Assembly (NCBI GenBank): GCA_019418545.1
Contig: DYBQ01000001.1
Coordinates: 62,001-126,000, forward strand
From: Clostridiales bacterium
GTDB lineage: Bacteria > Bacillota > Clostridia > Oscillospirales > Acutalibacteraceae
Direction: 5' to 3'
Length of the DNA stretch: 64,000 nucleotides
Part shown: positions 1 to 7,803 of the stretch, piece after piece
Layout: each line of letters opens with the position of its first letter
Numbering within the stretch: the first letter of the stretch is position 1
Translations under genes and position numbers: made by a program
The notes under the pieces: model-generated
What the model saw: only the letters and a program-made list of their open reading frames with translations
Database searches by the model: none
Told to the model about the DNA's origin: nothing

Positions 1-61
1 ATTGACAAACTTCTTTCTTTGTGCTTGTGACCCGGGCAGTTCCCTGCCTCGGGAAGCGGGT

Positions 62-160
62 ATCCGCTCTGGATGAATCCTTCTGCCGAGGTTCACCGTG
101 CCTGCCGTCCCGCCGGTCGTGCAGCCGGAGTCAGGCCTGCCTGCATCGTTCAGAACGGAA
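62..160. repeat. Inverted-end repeat, copy A
   Basis: A roughly 100-bp element begins with CCGCTCTGGATG and ends with GTTCAGAACGGAA, so its ends are near-perfect inverted repeats. The interior is GC-rich and closely matches copy B at 2882-2983 over most of its length. It lies between genes, downstream of the HipA-like gene. It could be a small non-autonomous mobile repeat or a structured RNA; the sequence alone does not decide. Confidence 0.7.
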
Positions 161-313
161 GAACATACTAACACCTATACATGCAAATAGTATACGGAAA
201 GCCACACTCCAACAAGCCAAAGCAAGTCCTTGACAAGTGTTTAGCAAGTCTCTAACAAGTGCATAGCCCATACGCACCAAACAAACCCGCCGACTGTATC
301 ATCGATAGCAGCA

Positions 314-345
314 GAAAAGGGGAGTCGCATTCCACGACTCCCCTC
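314..345 (-). terminator. Intrinsic terminator of the HipA-like gene
   Basis: On the minus strand GGGGAGTCG and CGACTCCCC form a 9-bp stem followed by TTTTCT. It sits 12 bases past the stop codon of the HipA-like gene, as expected for a rho-independent terminator. Confidence 0.85.
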
Positions 346-356
346 TCGGCAGTAAA

Positions 357-1430
357 TCATTTCAGTATTTTATTCAGCTGCAGATTGAAGATTTTGCTCA
401 ACGCATCCAGCCGGTCCTTCGGCACATCAATGTTCTCAGGTTCCTTGAATCTAAAGCCTGCCATGTTCTTTAGTTCCGCACGCAAATCATCGGTAAGCAT
501 CGCCTGTGCCGTCTTGATGAAATCCCCGCCAACCCTTGGCTCGCACTTCGATATGCACCACGCCGGGTTCTTTTCAAGGGCTTCTGTATCGAATTGGAAC
601 AGCAGGCTGCGGTTGTTGTCATACACAGGAGCCATTCCGGTAATTTGCATCGTATCGTTGTCGAAAAGGAACCCAACATTCCCCAAGTGCCGGTCAATGT
701 TGAGAATAAGCGCGTCCAACACGAACATCCGGCGCATAAGGTCCTCGCTGCCGTATTGTTCAGCGAATTTGAGGAATGCAGCGGGATTCCTGCGATTGGA
801 AACCGGTAATGCCGACAGCTTAACCAAGCCAAACCGTTCACTGGTGAACAGTTTGCATTTCGATGCCAAGCGTCCATGATAGAAGGCAAGTTCGTACTTG
901 ACATTGTCGCGGCAAAGAATATCGGCTACCTGAGTAGCGAGATATTCAGATAACGGTTCGATTTCGTAGGTGTCGCTGCCGCTTTTGTACAGGTAGGCCG
1001 TTCCATTTTCTCGCTGCCAGCACTTGGCATACGCACCGTCTGTCCCAAATTCAGGAGATGTCGAAGAAAGAGTTGTTGAAGAGATGACGCCATCGAAAGC
1101 TGCGTTGGAAACCAATTCATCGAACTCGTTGCGATACAGGGAAACATCGTTCCAAGACAGGGTGCTTTCTGGTTCCTTAACCCAGAATGTGTCATTGAGA
1201 GAAAGTGCGTGAGTTAATTTTAGAAAATTTTCGATGGATTCACAACCATACTTTTTCAGTAGCTCTGCGATGTGTTTCCTGTGCTTAGGTGCTTTGCGTG
1301 CATCAAGAAAATCGCCAATGTTATCGTATCCGATAGGTCGAGATTCTGTATACCATTCAATTTCTTTGCCTGCCACAAAACCGAACTCGTCCTCATAGCA
1401 ATCAAACAAAAGCCACTTTGTATCTTTGTT
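357..1430 (-). CDS. HipA-like serine/threonine kinase
   Basis: This is a 357-residue protein of the HipA/CtkA-like kinase superfamily. A catalytic-loop motif, NIDRHLGNVGF (about residues 240-252), and a metal-binding-like motif with VYDNN (about 268) match the HxDRHxxN and D-containing motifs of that fold. The N-terminus resembles HipA-like proteins that begin with a short lead into KWLLFD. I chose the ATG at 1430; GTG or TTG codons up to 1460 are possible and lie nearer a GAGGT sequence. No HipB-like antitoxin gene is adjacent, so it is a solo kinase and toxin function is only an inference. It has its own promoter and terminator. Confidence 0.8.
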   Translation of the reverse strand, partial: NKDTKWLLFDCYEDEFGFVAGKEIEWYTESRPIGYDNIGDFLDARKAPKHRKHIAELLKKYGCESIENFLKLTHALSLNDTFWVKEPESTLSWNDVSLYRNEFDELVSNAAFDGVISSTTLSSTSPEFGTDGAYAKCWQRENGTAYLYKSGSDTYEIEPLSEYLATQVADILCRDNVKYELAFYHGRLASKCKLFTSERFGLVKLSALPVSNRRNPAAFLKFAEQYGSEDLMRRMFVLDALILNIDRHLGNVGFLFDNDTMQITGMAPVYDNNRSLLFQFDTEALEKNPAWCISKCEPRVGGDFIKTAQAMLTDDLRAELKNMAGFRFKEPENIDVPKDRLDALSKIFNLQLNKILK

Positions 1431-1491
1431 CATCAGTAAAAACAACACGCGGAACCACACCTCACTTTATACAATATTTTGCTCTAACAAA

Positions 1492-1520
1492 AGTATATCT
1501 CAATTTATCGTAATTGTCCA
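1492..1520 (-). promoter_or_regulatory. Promoter of the HipA-like gene
   Basis: On the minus strand TGGACA, a 17-bp spacer and TATACT form a good sigma-A-type promoter about 60 bases upstream of the chosen start. It does not have the 16-bp TGCGA spacer seen at the promoters beyond 34.9 kb. Confidence 0.6.
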
Positions 1521-1584
1521 CGAATTTCATAGCTTTGTCCTTTGTTGGTTCCGTTTTTGTCATTCGTGTCGTTTAGTGTTATTT

Positions 1585-1863
1585 TCAGCGATTTTTATGC
1601 GTATATTTGCACGAATATTTCTGGATTATCCGCACTATATGAAAGCAGCAATACACGCCCCAAGCATATCGCGTTGATTCGTCATTTGCGCGGTATTTGG
1701 CAAGTCTTTCATTCCTCATTCTTTTTCTTGCATCGTACTCCCTTTGGGTAGGCCACATGATAGGTTTCGCCTTTCCCCAACTTACAACCAGCATCCTCAG
1801 CGTTTTTTCTTGCCCGTTCACTGGCCTTTTGTCTTCTGGGAAAGTTGCAAGGTGTTCCATCAC
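1585..1863 (-). CDS. Possible small ORF, unrecognised
   Basis: An open frame of up to 92 codons fills the roughly 440-base gap between the macrodomain gene and the HipA-like gene. A shorter form starting at the MWPTQ methionine is rich in Arg, Lys and Glu. No clear ribosome binding site or recognisable family is visible, and the C-terminal part has unusual composition. It may be spurious; the gap otherwise holds only the HipA-like promoter. Confidence 0.2.
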   Translation of the reverse strand: MMEHLATFPEDKRPVNGQEKTLRMLVVSWGKAKPIMWPTQREYDARKRMRNERLAKYRANDESTRYAWGVYCCFHIVRIIQKYSCKYTHKNR

Positions 1864-1870
1864 TCGGTAG

Positions 1871-2719
1871 CTACAGGCTTCCTAAAACATTCTGGAATAC
1901 GCGGAAATTCGAATCATCTCGCGGTGAGCAATATACAGCGAACTCAATGGTTTCAAACTTCATCCGGTATTCCTGCACCACTGCCTTCATTGCATGTGCT
2001 ACAGCCAACGGCGGGTTGCTGAACGCACCGCATCCGAATGCGCCAAGGATGACAACCTCATTGCCATTCTTCCAGGCAATATCAAGCACTTTTCTCATCC
2101 GCTTTTCGTGCAGCGCCTGCAGTTCTTTCTGGCTGATGCGCACAGCGGTGTTTCCATCACTTGGATTCATACCGTTGCTGGGGCACTCCCGGAGATTCGG
2201 GGCCGCGCAGGTCAACACATTGACAGAATACCACTTGTCTTCCAGCAACAGCTTGGGATACGCAGTATCGGACTTGAACGCAATAACGCCCGGTGTGTAG
2301 ATGCAGTCATCATTGTGCAGCGGGTTCTGTTGGCGGCGATGAGGCGCGTAGAATTGCTTCCAAAGGCTTTCTTCTTTGAGATTCGGATACAGCGTGGAAC
2401 AGCGGCAGATTGCCTCTTCCTGTGCCGAAGAACCTTTCACCACACCACCGCCCGGATTTGCCGCAGAAGCAAAGTTGTGGATGCAGACTTTCTTCCCTGC
2501 ATAGGCATAAGGCATTGCTGCTTCCAGTGTGCGTTTGGAACTCACAATGATTTGGGCAGGCCGAGCATAGGTGATTGCCTGCTTCTCTGCGCATTCGATG
2601 CCTTCAGGATACAGCTTCTGTTTTTTAGTGCTTTGTTCGATGGCGTTGCGCAGCGTACTGTTTTGTTTGCACAAAGCAAGGGTATCCTCGAAAATCTCGA
2701 CATTTTCTTGCCTTCCCAT
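1871..2719 (-). CDS. TIGR02452 / bacterial-type PARG macrodomain protein
   Basis: The 282-residue protein matches the TIGR02452 (DUF2263) family, a microbial poly(ADP-ribose) glycohydrolase-like macrodomain. The signature GGG followed by QEE is visible as NPGGGVVKGSSAQEE at about residues 86-101. Further family-like segments are a Tyr-Thr-Pro-Gly stretch and a GAFGCGAF segment near residue 225. Known members remove ADP-ribose from proteins or DNA, so a role in reversing ADP-ribosylation is inferred. The start has a GAGGTTGG ribosome binding site. It appears monocistronic. Confidence 0.85.
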   Translation of the reverse strand: MGRQENVEIFEDTLALCKQNSTLRNAIEQSTKKQKLYPEGIECAEKQAITYARPAQIIVSSKRTLEAAMPYAYAGKKVCIHNFASAANPGGGVVKGSSAQEEAICRCSTLYPNLKEESLWKQFYAPHRRQQNPLHNDDCIYTPGVIAFKSDTAYPKLLLEDKWYSVNVLTCAAPNLRECPSNGMNPSDGNTAVRISQKELQALHEKRMRKVLDIAWKNGNEVVILGAFGCGAFSNPPLAVAHAMKAVVQEYRMKFETIEFAVYCSPRDDSNFRVFQNVLGSL

Positions 2720-2881
2720 AATTCCAACCTCTTTTCTTTAGGCAATCTTATTTTAAAGAATTGTACCATGTTTTATCGGAGCTGTCGATGTTTTCTGATT
2801 ATTGTCCCATTATTTCGGCAGAAGCGTCGAATGGTGATGTCATCGAGTTTTTCTCGGACAGAAACGAGGAGAAGGTGAGCA

Positions 2882-2983
2882 TTCCGTTCTGGATGTATTA
2901 TCCTTCTGCTGAAGTTCACCGTGCCTGCCGCCTCACCAGTCCTGTAGCCGGAGTCAGCCCTGCCTGCATCGTTCAGAGCGGAA
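2882..2983. repeat. Inverted-end repeat, copy B
   Basis: This begins with TTCCGTTCTGGATG and ends with GTTCAGAGCGGAA. It is the closest relative of copy A: long internal segments such as GTTCACCGTGCCTGCCG and AGCCGGAGTCAG are identical. It fills the gap between the nuclease-like gene and the macrodomain gene. Confidence 0.75.
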
Positions 2984-3036
2984 CACAGCAGCGACCGCCT
3001 ATTATATGGTATCAGGTCATACTATTTCTCAAAGCC

Positions 3037-3702
3037 CTATTTATCCATATAGTAGCTATCCGATAAGACTATCGCTTCATCCACCGCTTCCCGCAGTCTG
3101 TCATAGGATACTTCCTCTTTCGCAAGACGCTTAACGACATTCAGCGATATCTTTTTCTGCGCAGGCGTTTCCTTACAATACCCGTCTACCACGAATGTTG
3201 GCACAACATAGAACACCCAGTCATCCACAGCCAAGGCATTGCGCTTCCCGATATCCTTGTTCGTATTCAGGCAGAATACATATACCTCTGACTGCCTTGA
3301 CAGCTTCCGCTCGGCATCCTGGTTCTCCCAGTAGCTGTTGTTTGTCTGTGCAATCGAGAAGGTCCGTATCTTGGATATCTCCTTGTTCCAGGGATGCACA
3401 TAGCTGGTCGCCTTGACCTCGATGCGCTTGTTGCGGTATGCCATGTCATAAGCCGTCCAGTAGTTGACGTTCTCGGCTTTCTCAACACCGAGCGCTTTCG
3501 CCACAAGGAACTCCGCTATCGTTTCCGCCATACCGTCCAGCTGGCTGTATGCGTATTGCCAGAAATCCTCAACGGAGAAGAGGTCCTTGCCACCTAATCG
3601 GAACATCTCATCGGGCGCATAAGGCTCATATGCAGTCAGTTCTTCTTTCTTCTTAGCTACTGCCGCTTCCAGCTTTTCTGTATACGAATTTTTCGTGTCC
3701 AT
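3037..3702 (-). CDS. PD-(D/E)XK nuclease-like protein
   Basis: The 221-residue protein carries a segment with Tyr-Asp, a short spacer and then RIEVKATSYV (about residues 85-98). This resembles the D...ExK core of PD-(D/E)XK nucleases such as restriction endonucleases. The C-terminal half, with DWVFYVVPTFVVD, looks like the remaining strands of such a fold. No methyltransferase gene is nearby, so it would be an orphan nuclease. The family is inferred from the motif only. The gene follows the 470-base gap that carries a terminator copy. Confidence 0.5.
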   Translation of the reverse strand: MDTKNSYTEKLEAAVAKKKEELTAYEPYAPDEMFRLGGKDLFSVEDFWQYAYSQLDGMAETIAEFLVAKALGVEKAENVNYWTAYDMAYRNKRIEVKATSYVHPWNKEISKIRTFSIAQTNNSYWENQDAERKLSRQSEVYVFCLNTNKDIGKRNALAVDDWVFYVVPTFVVDGYCKETPAQKKISLNVVKRLAKEEVSYDRLREAVDEAIVLSDSYYMDK

Positions 3703-4173
3703 TTGTCCACCGTGTCCTTCGCATATACTTTCCCAGACTATGCCTTTAGTCTAGCACATGTTGAGCACAAACGCCACAGGAAATTGATGCGTTGCGTTGC
3801 TTTTTAGTATTGTCGGAAGATTGGGCTTCGGAGCAAAAAAGAAAGCGTACAGGCTGATGCTGCCTATACGCTGTTTTGTATTGGTGCCGATTCAGGATAC
3901 CGCTCTGCTGATGGGAGCAGCATATCCATTCTGGACTTGTGTTAGAGGCCCAGTCGAGCCGGATGACCGCCCGCGTACTCTTTGCACGAATTGCACACAG
4001 GGTATCCCCATGCGGGTATATGCCTTCTGGGCATAGAACTTCCTCGTGGATTTCATACATTCCCACGAGGATGCCGCTTTCCGGGACGACAGGAACGCAG
4101 AACCCCGCCGCTAGGAACCTCATCAGAACGGAAAAACCATAGGGAAGCTATATACCCGTCTACAAACTGAAAG
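3703..4173. other. Intergenic stretch with terminator and gene debris
   Basis: About 470 bases without a convincing gene. It contains the terminator at 3834-3872. Between 3926 and 4135 lies a hairpin-rich stretch that starts with CCATTCTGGAC and ends with CAGAACGGAAAAA, reminiscent of the ends of the inverted-end repeats but about twice as long. Open frames here look like chance products or remnants. Confidence 0.4.
3834..3872 (-). terminator. Intrinsic terminator, duplicated copy 1
   Basis: On the minus strand AGCGTA..AGGC pairs with GCCT..TACGCT and is followed by TTCTTTTTT. An almost identical sequence, differing by about one base in the loop, occurs at 9934-9972. It would terminate the membrane-protein gene whose stop lies at 4174. 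Confidence 0.75.
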
Positions 4174-4509
4174 CTATTCAACTCGAACATTTACGGGGGA
4201 CATGGTGAGATTGCCTTCACCCTCAACTTTGTACCATTTATTCTTTTCGAGTTTGATTTTCTCTGTCATACCATGTGTAATGTACCCGATTATGTACTGC
4301 TTTCCTGTTTCAACATCAGTAAAGACAACATCCGTATCGCAATCGCCACTTACTTTTACAGTTCCTCTAAGTGGCTGTATTTGTTCTGCTTTTATTGTAC
4401 CTTCGCTATTTGAAAGAGTGAATGTATGCCTTTTCCGGATACTGGAACAAATCAAGAGCACAGCCAGAAAGGCAACTATCGCACACAGCACCAAACGCCT
4501 CATTCTCAT
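4174..4509 (-). CDS. Small membrane-anchored or secreted protein
   Basis: From the ATG at 4509 this encodes 111 residues. There is an excellent AGGAGG eight bases upstream, so the longer frame to 4566 is rejected. Residues 4-22 are a hydrophobic segment after MRMRR, acting as signal anchor or signal peptide. The remaining roughly 85 residues are predicted outside and beta-rich, with a single Cys. No family recognised. Confidence 0.7.
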   Translation of the reverse strand: MRMRRLVLCAIVAFLAVLLICSSIRKRHTFTLSNSEGTIKAEQIQPLRGTVKVSGDCDTDVVFTDVETGKQYIIGYITHGMTEKIKLEKNKWYKVEGEGNLTMSPVNVRVE

Positions 4510-4778
4510 CAAAACACCTCCTGCAAATTCCAATTTTTGTACTCCTCCAAAGCAGTATGTTAGCAATCCATACTAAGACTACTCCCCATATACAAACAAC
4601 AGGAATAAGTCCGGAATCAAGTATATAGGAGACAACGCATACGCAACGGTGATACCGGCCAGTGTCTTGGCAGCAGGAGGTGTCCTTGCATCCTTTTAGC
4701 GCCAACACCAATGCCGGAACATCAGATTTCAGTTTTTGGCTCTTTCTTTGAGGTTCAAGGTCTCATTCTCCTATGTGC

Positions 4779-5180
4779 TCAGAAACCGTTCCCGATATTT
4801 CTCTCAAAGTCCAGAAATCTTGTTCCCTGAAAGCTCAGTCTACCCTCATCGCCTTCCACGAGCATACCGTAGTCCTGACCGCGCACAGAGAACTCCATAC
4901 GGTCGCCGCTCTCAACCTCGAAGGTAACATAGTAGGAAGTGCTCGTTGTGTTATGGAACCCGTGAGCGCCGGAGGCATCGCCCGCCACCGGATGGCTGTG
5001 ATGAGTTGTATTCTGGCGCTTAGCTACGACCTTGGCTGGTACAGTCAATCTCGGTGATTGGTTGTTCTTATGCCACGTCGTGAGCCCGGTGACGGCGGTG
5101 TAAATGAATGTGCCGATGACGAAGAGGAAGATGATGGTAAACATAATGGGGAACAACTGGTCAAACAAGCCGAATATCAT
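4779..5180 (-). CDS. DUF2500 family membrane protein
   Basis: The 133-residue protein has one N-terminal transmembrane helix (about residues 8-32) followed by a beta-rich domain. The pattern YYVTFEVESGDRMEF, then a GMLVEGDEG segment and FQGTRFLDFER matches the DUF2500 family, which is widespread in Firmicutes and of unknown function. A His-rich linker (TTHHSHP) precedes the domain. The start has AAGGAG nearby. It follows the LOG-family gene by 11 bases and probably shares its transcript. Confidence 0.85.
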   Translation of the reverse strand: MIFGLFDQLFPIMFTIIFLFVIGTFIYTAVTGLTTWHKNNQSPRLTVPAKVVAKRQNTTHHSHPVAGDASGAHGFHNTTSTSYYVTFEVESGDRMEFSVRGQDYGMLVEGDEGRLSFQGTRFLDFERNIGNGF

Positions 5181-5191
5181 AGTCCTTCTCC

Positions 5192-5728
5192 TTATTCTTC
5201 GTTCAGGATTTTCTTTATCTCATCGAGGTTCTCGGCGAAATAGATGCCTTCCTGCCGTTCTTTTGAGGAAAGGCCCTTGTCAATCATCTTTGCCAGCAGT
5301 GCTTTCAAATCATCGTAGTAGCCGTTCAGGTTATAGAGGATACAGGGGGCATCTAAGTGTTTCAAGGATACTTTGGACATGACCTCTGCGATTTCCTCTA
5401 GTGTACCTGTCCCACCGGGGAAAGCAATAAAGGCATCGCCGAGCTCAATCATCTTGGCTTTCCGCTCTGACATGTCCTTGGTCACGATAAGCTGGGTCAA
5501 GCCATCGTGCTGCAACTCGTTCTCGATGAAGAACTGCGGTTCAATCCCCGTTACTTTGCCGCCGGCCTGCAAGACACTATCTGCGATTGCGCCCATTAGT
5601 CCGGATTTTGAGCCGCCGTAGACAAGCGCGTTCCCGCTGCTGCCAATCCATGTGCCGAGCTCCTTCACGGATTGTCGCAGGCAGGGGTCATTGCCTTCGT
5701 TCGCGCCTAAGTACACGGTGATATTCAT
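5192..5728 (-). CDS. LOG-family nucleotide 5'-monophosphate phosphoribohydrolase
   Basis: A TIGR00730/LOG-family protein, often annotated as lysine decarboxylase-like. The signature PGGTGTLEE is at about residues 97-105, and YGGSKSGLMG forms the nucleotide-binding loop near residue 37. Characterised members release cytokinin-type bases from nucleoside monophosphates. I use the ATG at 5728, preceded by AGGAGG. It lies 20 bases after the stop of the DNA-binding protein gene, so the two are co-transcribed. Confidence 0.9.
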   Translation of the reverse strand: MNITVYLGANEGNDPCLRQSVKELGTWIGSSGNALVYGGSKSGLMGAIADSVLQAGGKVTGIEPQFFIENELQHDGLTQLIVTKDMSERKAKMIELGDAFIAFPGGTGTLEEIAEVMSKVSLKHLDAPCILYNLNGYYDDLKALLAKMIDKGLSSKERQEGIYFAENLDEIKKILNEE

Positions 5729-5747
5729 GTATGTTCCTCCTGCTGTA

Positions 5748-6068
5748 TTATTCTTGTGTATACGGAGTGCTCGTGTCGCTGTCTTCGGCAAGAACATATC
5801 CGTGCCCCATTACGCATTTCAATTCGTTTTTGTCCAAGCCTAGCTTCTTGCGCAGCAGCGTGATATACGCATCTACTCTGCGCGTCAGGAGCGGTGTCTT
5901 AATATGCCAAACAGATGAAAGCAAGTATTCTCGGGTACAGATTTGTCCGGCATGTTCAAGCAATATCAGAAACAGCCGATATTGAGTTTTTGTCAGATGA
6001 ACGAAGCGGTCATCCTTTCGAACAGAGCACAATTCCTCGTTTATACTTATGTCTTTGTAGGTTATCAT
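5748..6068 (-). CDS. OmpR-type winged-helix DNA-binding protein without receiver domain
   Basis: The 106-residue protein is a complete OmpR/PhoB-type trans_reg_C domain. It has the initial beta strands, LTKTQYRLFLILLEHAG, the recognition region with TRRVDAYITLLRKKLG, and the final GHGYVLAE hairpin. There is no N-terminal receiver domain and no partner histidine kinase is in view. It is either a receiver-less regulator or a remnant of a two-component regulator. It precedes the LOG gene in one operon. A GAGGC ribosome binding site supports the start. Confidence 0.85.
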   Translation of the reverse strand: MITYKDISINEELCSVRKDDRFVHLTKTQYRLFLILLEHAGQICTREYLLSSVWHIKTPLLTRRVDAYITLLRKKLGLDKNELKCVMGHGYVLAEDSDTSTPYTQE

Positions 6069-6141
6069 TCAAAATGCCTCTGCTTAGAAGTCAAAAATCA
6101 GTGATACAGCTTTCATTCTGCGAACCGTTGTCAGCTGTTCG

Positions 6142-6318
6142 TCATTTTTTCCCGACCACATAAATACTGACCAGCATTTCTGCAACGGGAACACCCAGAA
6201 GAAGGCCCAAAAAGAAATCCTTCACGTCCGACCCGCCAATGGTATGTGACAGCGCCTGCAAGGCAATTTCCATTATGAGCAGCAAGATACCGTACAGGAT
6301 GTTCTTCGACTCCTGCAT
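6142..6318 (-). CDS. Small two-helix membrane protein (58 aa)
   Basis: This short frame reads MQESKNILYGILLLIMEIAL, then a GGSDVKDFFLGLLLGVP segment, and ends in VVGKK. Two hydrophobic helices flank a short GGSD turn, typical of small Clostridia membrane proteins encoded beside regulators. It lies between the winged-helix gene and the oxidase-like gene. The ribosome binding site (GGAAACATAC) is weak. Confidence 0.6.
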   Translation of the reverse strand: MQESKNILYGILLLIMEIALQALSHTIGGSDVKDFFLGLLLGVPVAEMLVSIYVVGKK

Positions 6319-6385
6319 TGTATGTTTCCATGATAAAGGCTTCTAACTTCATTGCGCTTCATCAAGTCTCTTGTCGTGCAAGAAA

Positions 6386-6862
6386 TCAGCGCTCTTGTAC
6401 TTCTTTCCCGCTCATATGCTCGATTTCGATTTCAAAGACCTGTACGGCCTTACCCGACTGCGCAATTTCCTCATCGACAAGCTGCTCGCTAGGATAGTAT
6501 TTCATGGCAAGCAGCTTGAGCCGCTGTGACGCTTCGGGCCCCTCCTCCATCAGATGGCATCTGCCAAACACGACAACGCTCTGCATGAACGGGGCCCAGG
6601 CATCCGTTCTGATGGTCTCATTGCCGTATACGGTGAAGCATACCTTATCGCAGACACGCAAAGCATCGACCTTATGCCCTATCTTTGCGCCGTGAAAATA
6701 AATCTTCTGTGCTTCGTCATCGTAAAGATAGTTAATAGGTATGGCATACGGATAACCGTCATCGCCATTCACAGCAAGCACGCCCCGCCGACTGGACTGC
6801 AACAACTGCTTTGCCATATCGATAGAGATTTCTCTGTTCTTTCTGCGCATTTCTCTGAACAT
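6386..6862 (-). CDS. Pyridoxamine 5'-phosphate oxidase-like / NimA-like flavoprotein
   Basis: A 158-residue protein from the ATG at 6862, chosen because of AAGGAAAACGAA upstream. The split-barrel features are visible: RRGVLAVNGDDGYPYAIPI, then YFHGAKIGHKVDAL, KVCFTVYG and a middle SVVVFGRCHL strand. These are typical of the FMN-binding PNPOx-like family that includes nitroimidazole-resistance NimA. Length fits the family. Substrate unknown. Confidence 0.85.
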   Translation of the reverse strand: MFREMRRKNREISIDMAKQLLQSSRRGVLAVNGDDGYPYAIPINYLYDDEAQKIYFHGAKIGHKVDALRVCDKVCFTVYGNETIRTDAWAPFMQSVVVFGRCHLMEEGPEASQRLKLLAMKYYPSEQLVDEEIAQSGKAVQVFEIEIEHMSGKEVQER

Positions 6863-7050
6863 TTCGTTTTCCTTCCATTTCCCTGTCCCGGCAGATGTCT
6901 GTGCTCGGGGTTGCTTTGCCACATCTGTAATATAGCCCTATTATACGACAAATTGCGGCAAAAAGAAATGCTGTGCCCTCCGAATCCGGAAGATACAGCA
7001 TTGTTTTTATATGTAATGGCGTTTTAGCCTTGTTTGTTGTCTGGCCTTGA

Positions 7051-7224
7051 CCGAGCGATTGCTCTGGCATAGTCCAAGGCGCAGTGGAAAAGCTTCGGGA
7101 TGTTTATCCGTGTTTGCTTCTTTATTACAAGGCTTATTATACCGGGGACTTGTGTGCAGAGTTTAAAAGGCTTTTGAACGAATTAAAAACTTCTTTTGAA
7201 GAATTTGTGAATTACTTAACATAG
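7051..7224 (+). pseudogene. 5'-truncated plus-strand gene remnant
   Basis: An open frame of 57 codons without a start ends in TAG at 7222-7224. Its peptide looks protein-like, with the stretch LRDVYPCLLLYYKAYYTGDL and then a helical acidic and basic tail EFKRLLNELKTSFEEFVNYL. It is the only supported coding signal on the plus strand and overlaps the 3' end of the nitroreductase by 13 bases. I read it as the tail of a gene lost by deletion. Family not recognised. Confidence 0.35.
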
Positions 7225-7706
7225 TGGATGCGGCTAACATCGTAGCGGTCCTGCTGCGGTTTGCTCTCTGCGGGATAGCCGAGGGCAAAGATGGCAAAGG
7301 CGTGATGTTCAGCTGGGAGTTGGAGCACTTCCTCGACAGCTTTCATTCGTTCCTCGACAGGGGCAATGCCGAGCCAGACACCGCCAAGACCCAAGGCATC
7401 CGCTTCCAGCCAGATATTCTCGTTTGCGATACTAAGGTCGATTTGCGCATAGGCCGGGCTGATAGCATCCTCGCGGTAGGCGGAAACGATAAGCACCGGG
7501 GCATCTTTGGCGCAGCCAGCGTGGGGGCTGACCGTGGAGAGTTTCTGGATAAGGTCTTTATTCGTTACGACATAAAACTCCCACGGCTGCTGGTTTCTCG
7601 CCGAGGGCGCTGCCATGGCGGCGCGAAGAAGGGTCTCGATTTTCTCGGGTTCTACGGGCTTATCCTGAAATTTGCGGATACTGACGCGGTGGAAGATACT
7701 GTTCAT
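7212..7706 (-). CDS. Nitroreductase family protein
   Basis: A 164-residue NADPH/FMN-dependent nitroreductase-family protein. The N-terminal RVSIRKFQDKPVEPEKIETL and AAMAAPSARNQQPWEFYVVT segments are the hallmark FMN-binding motifs, and the C-terminal LGGVWLGIAP segment completes the fold. The start is the ATG at 7706 with AAAGGAGTCTTCACC upstream. The tail KPQQDRYD is typical of small Clostridia members. Likely reduces small aromatic or flavin substrates; the actual substrate is unknown. Confidence 0.9.
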   Translation of the reverse strand: MNSIFHRVSIRKFQDKPVEPEKIETLLRAAMAAPSARNQQPWEFYVVTNKDLIQKLSTVSPHAGCAKDAPVLIVSAYREDAISPAYAQIDLSIANENIWLEADALGLGGVWLGIAPVEERMKAVEEVLQLPAEHHAFAIFALGYPAESKPQQDRYDVSRIHYVK

Positions 7707-7803
7707 GGTGAAGACTCCTTTCTGGCATAGGAAATATGTGGGTTGATGGTATTTGGGCAAGGTTTCGGATGGAAATGAAGGTCAGTGCCAAGATGAGCTT
7801 GCA

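Noticed and set aside
3746..4123. Minus-strand frame of 125 codons in the 3.7-4.2 kb gap
   Set aside because: It runs straight through the terminator hairpin, lacks a ribosome binding site and has a Cys/Arg-rich, non-globular composition.
4406..4711. Cys-rich minus-strand frame overlapping the small membrane protein gene
   Set aside because: It overlaps a better-supported gene with an ideal AGGAGG site; the CxxC words are in a non-selected frame.
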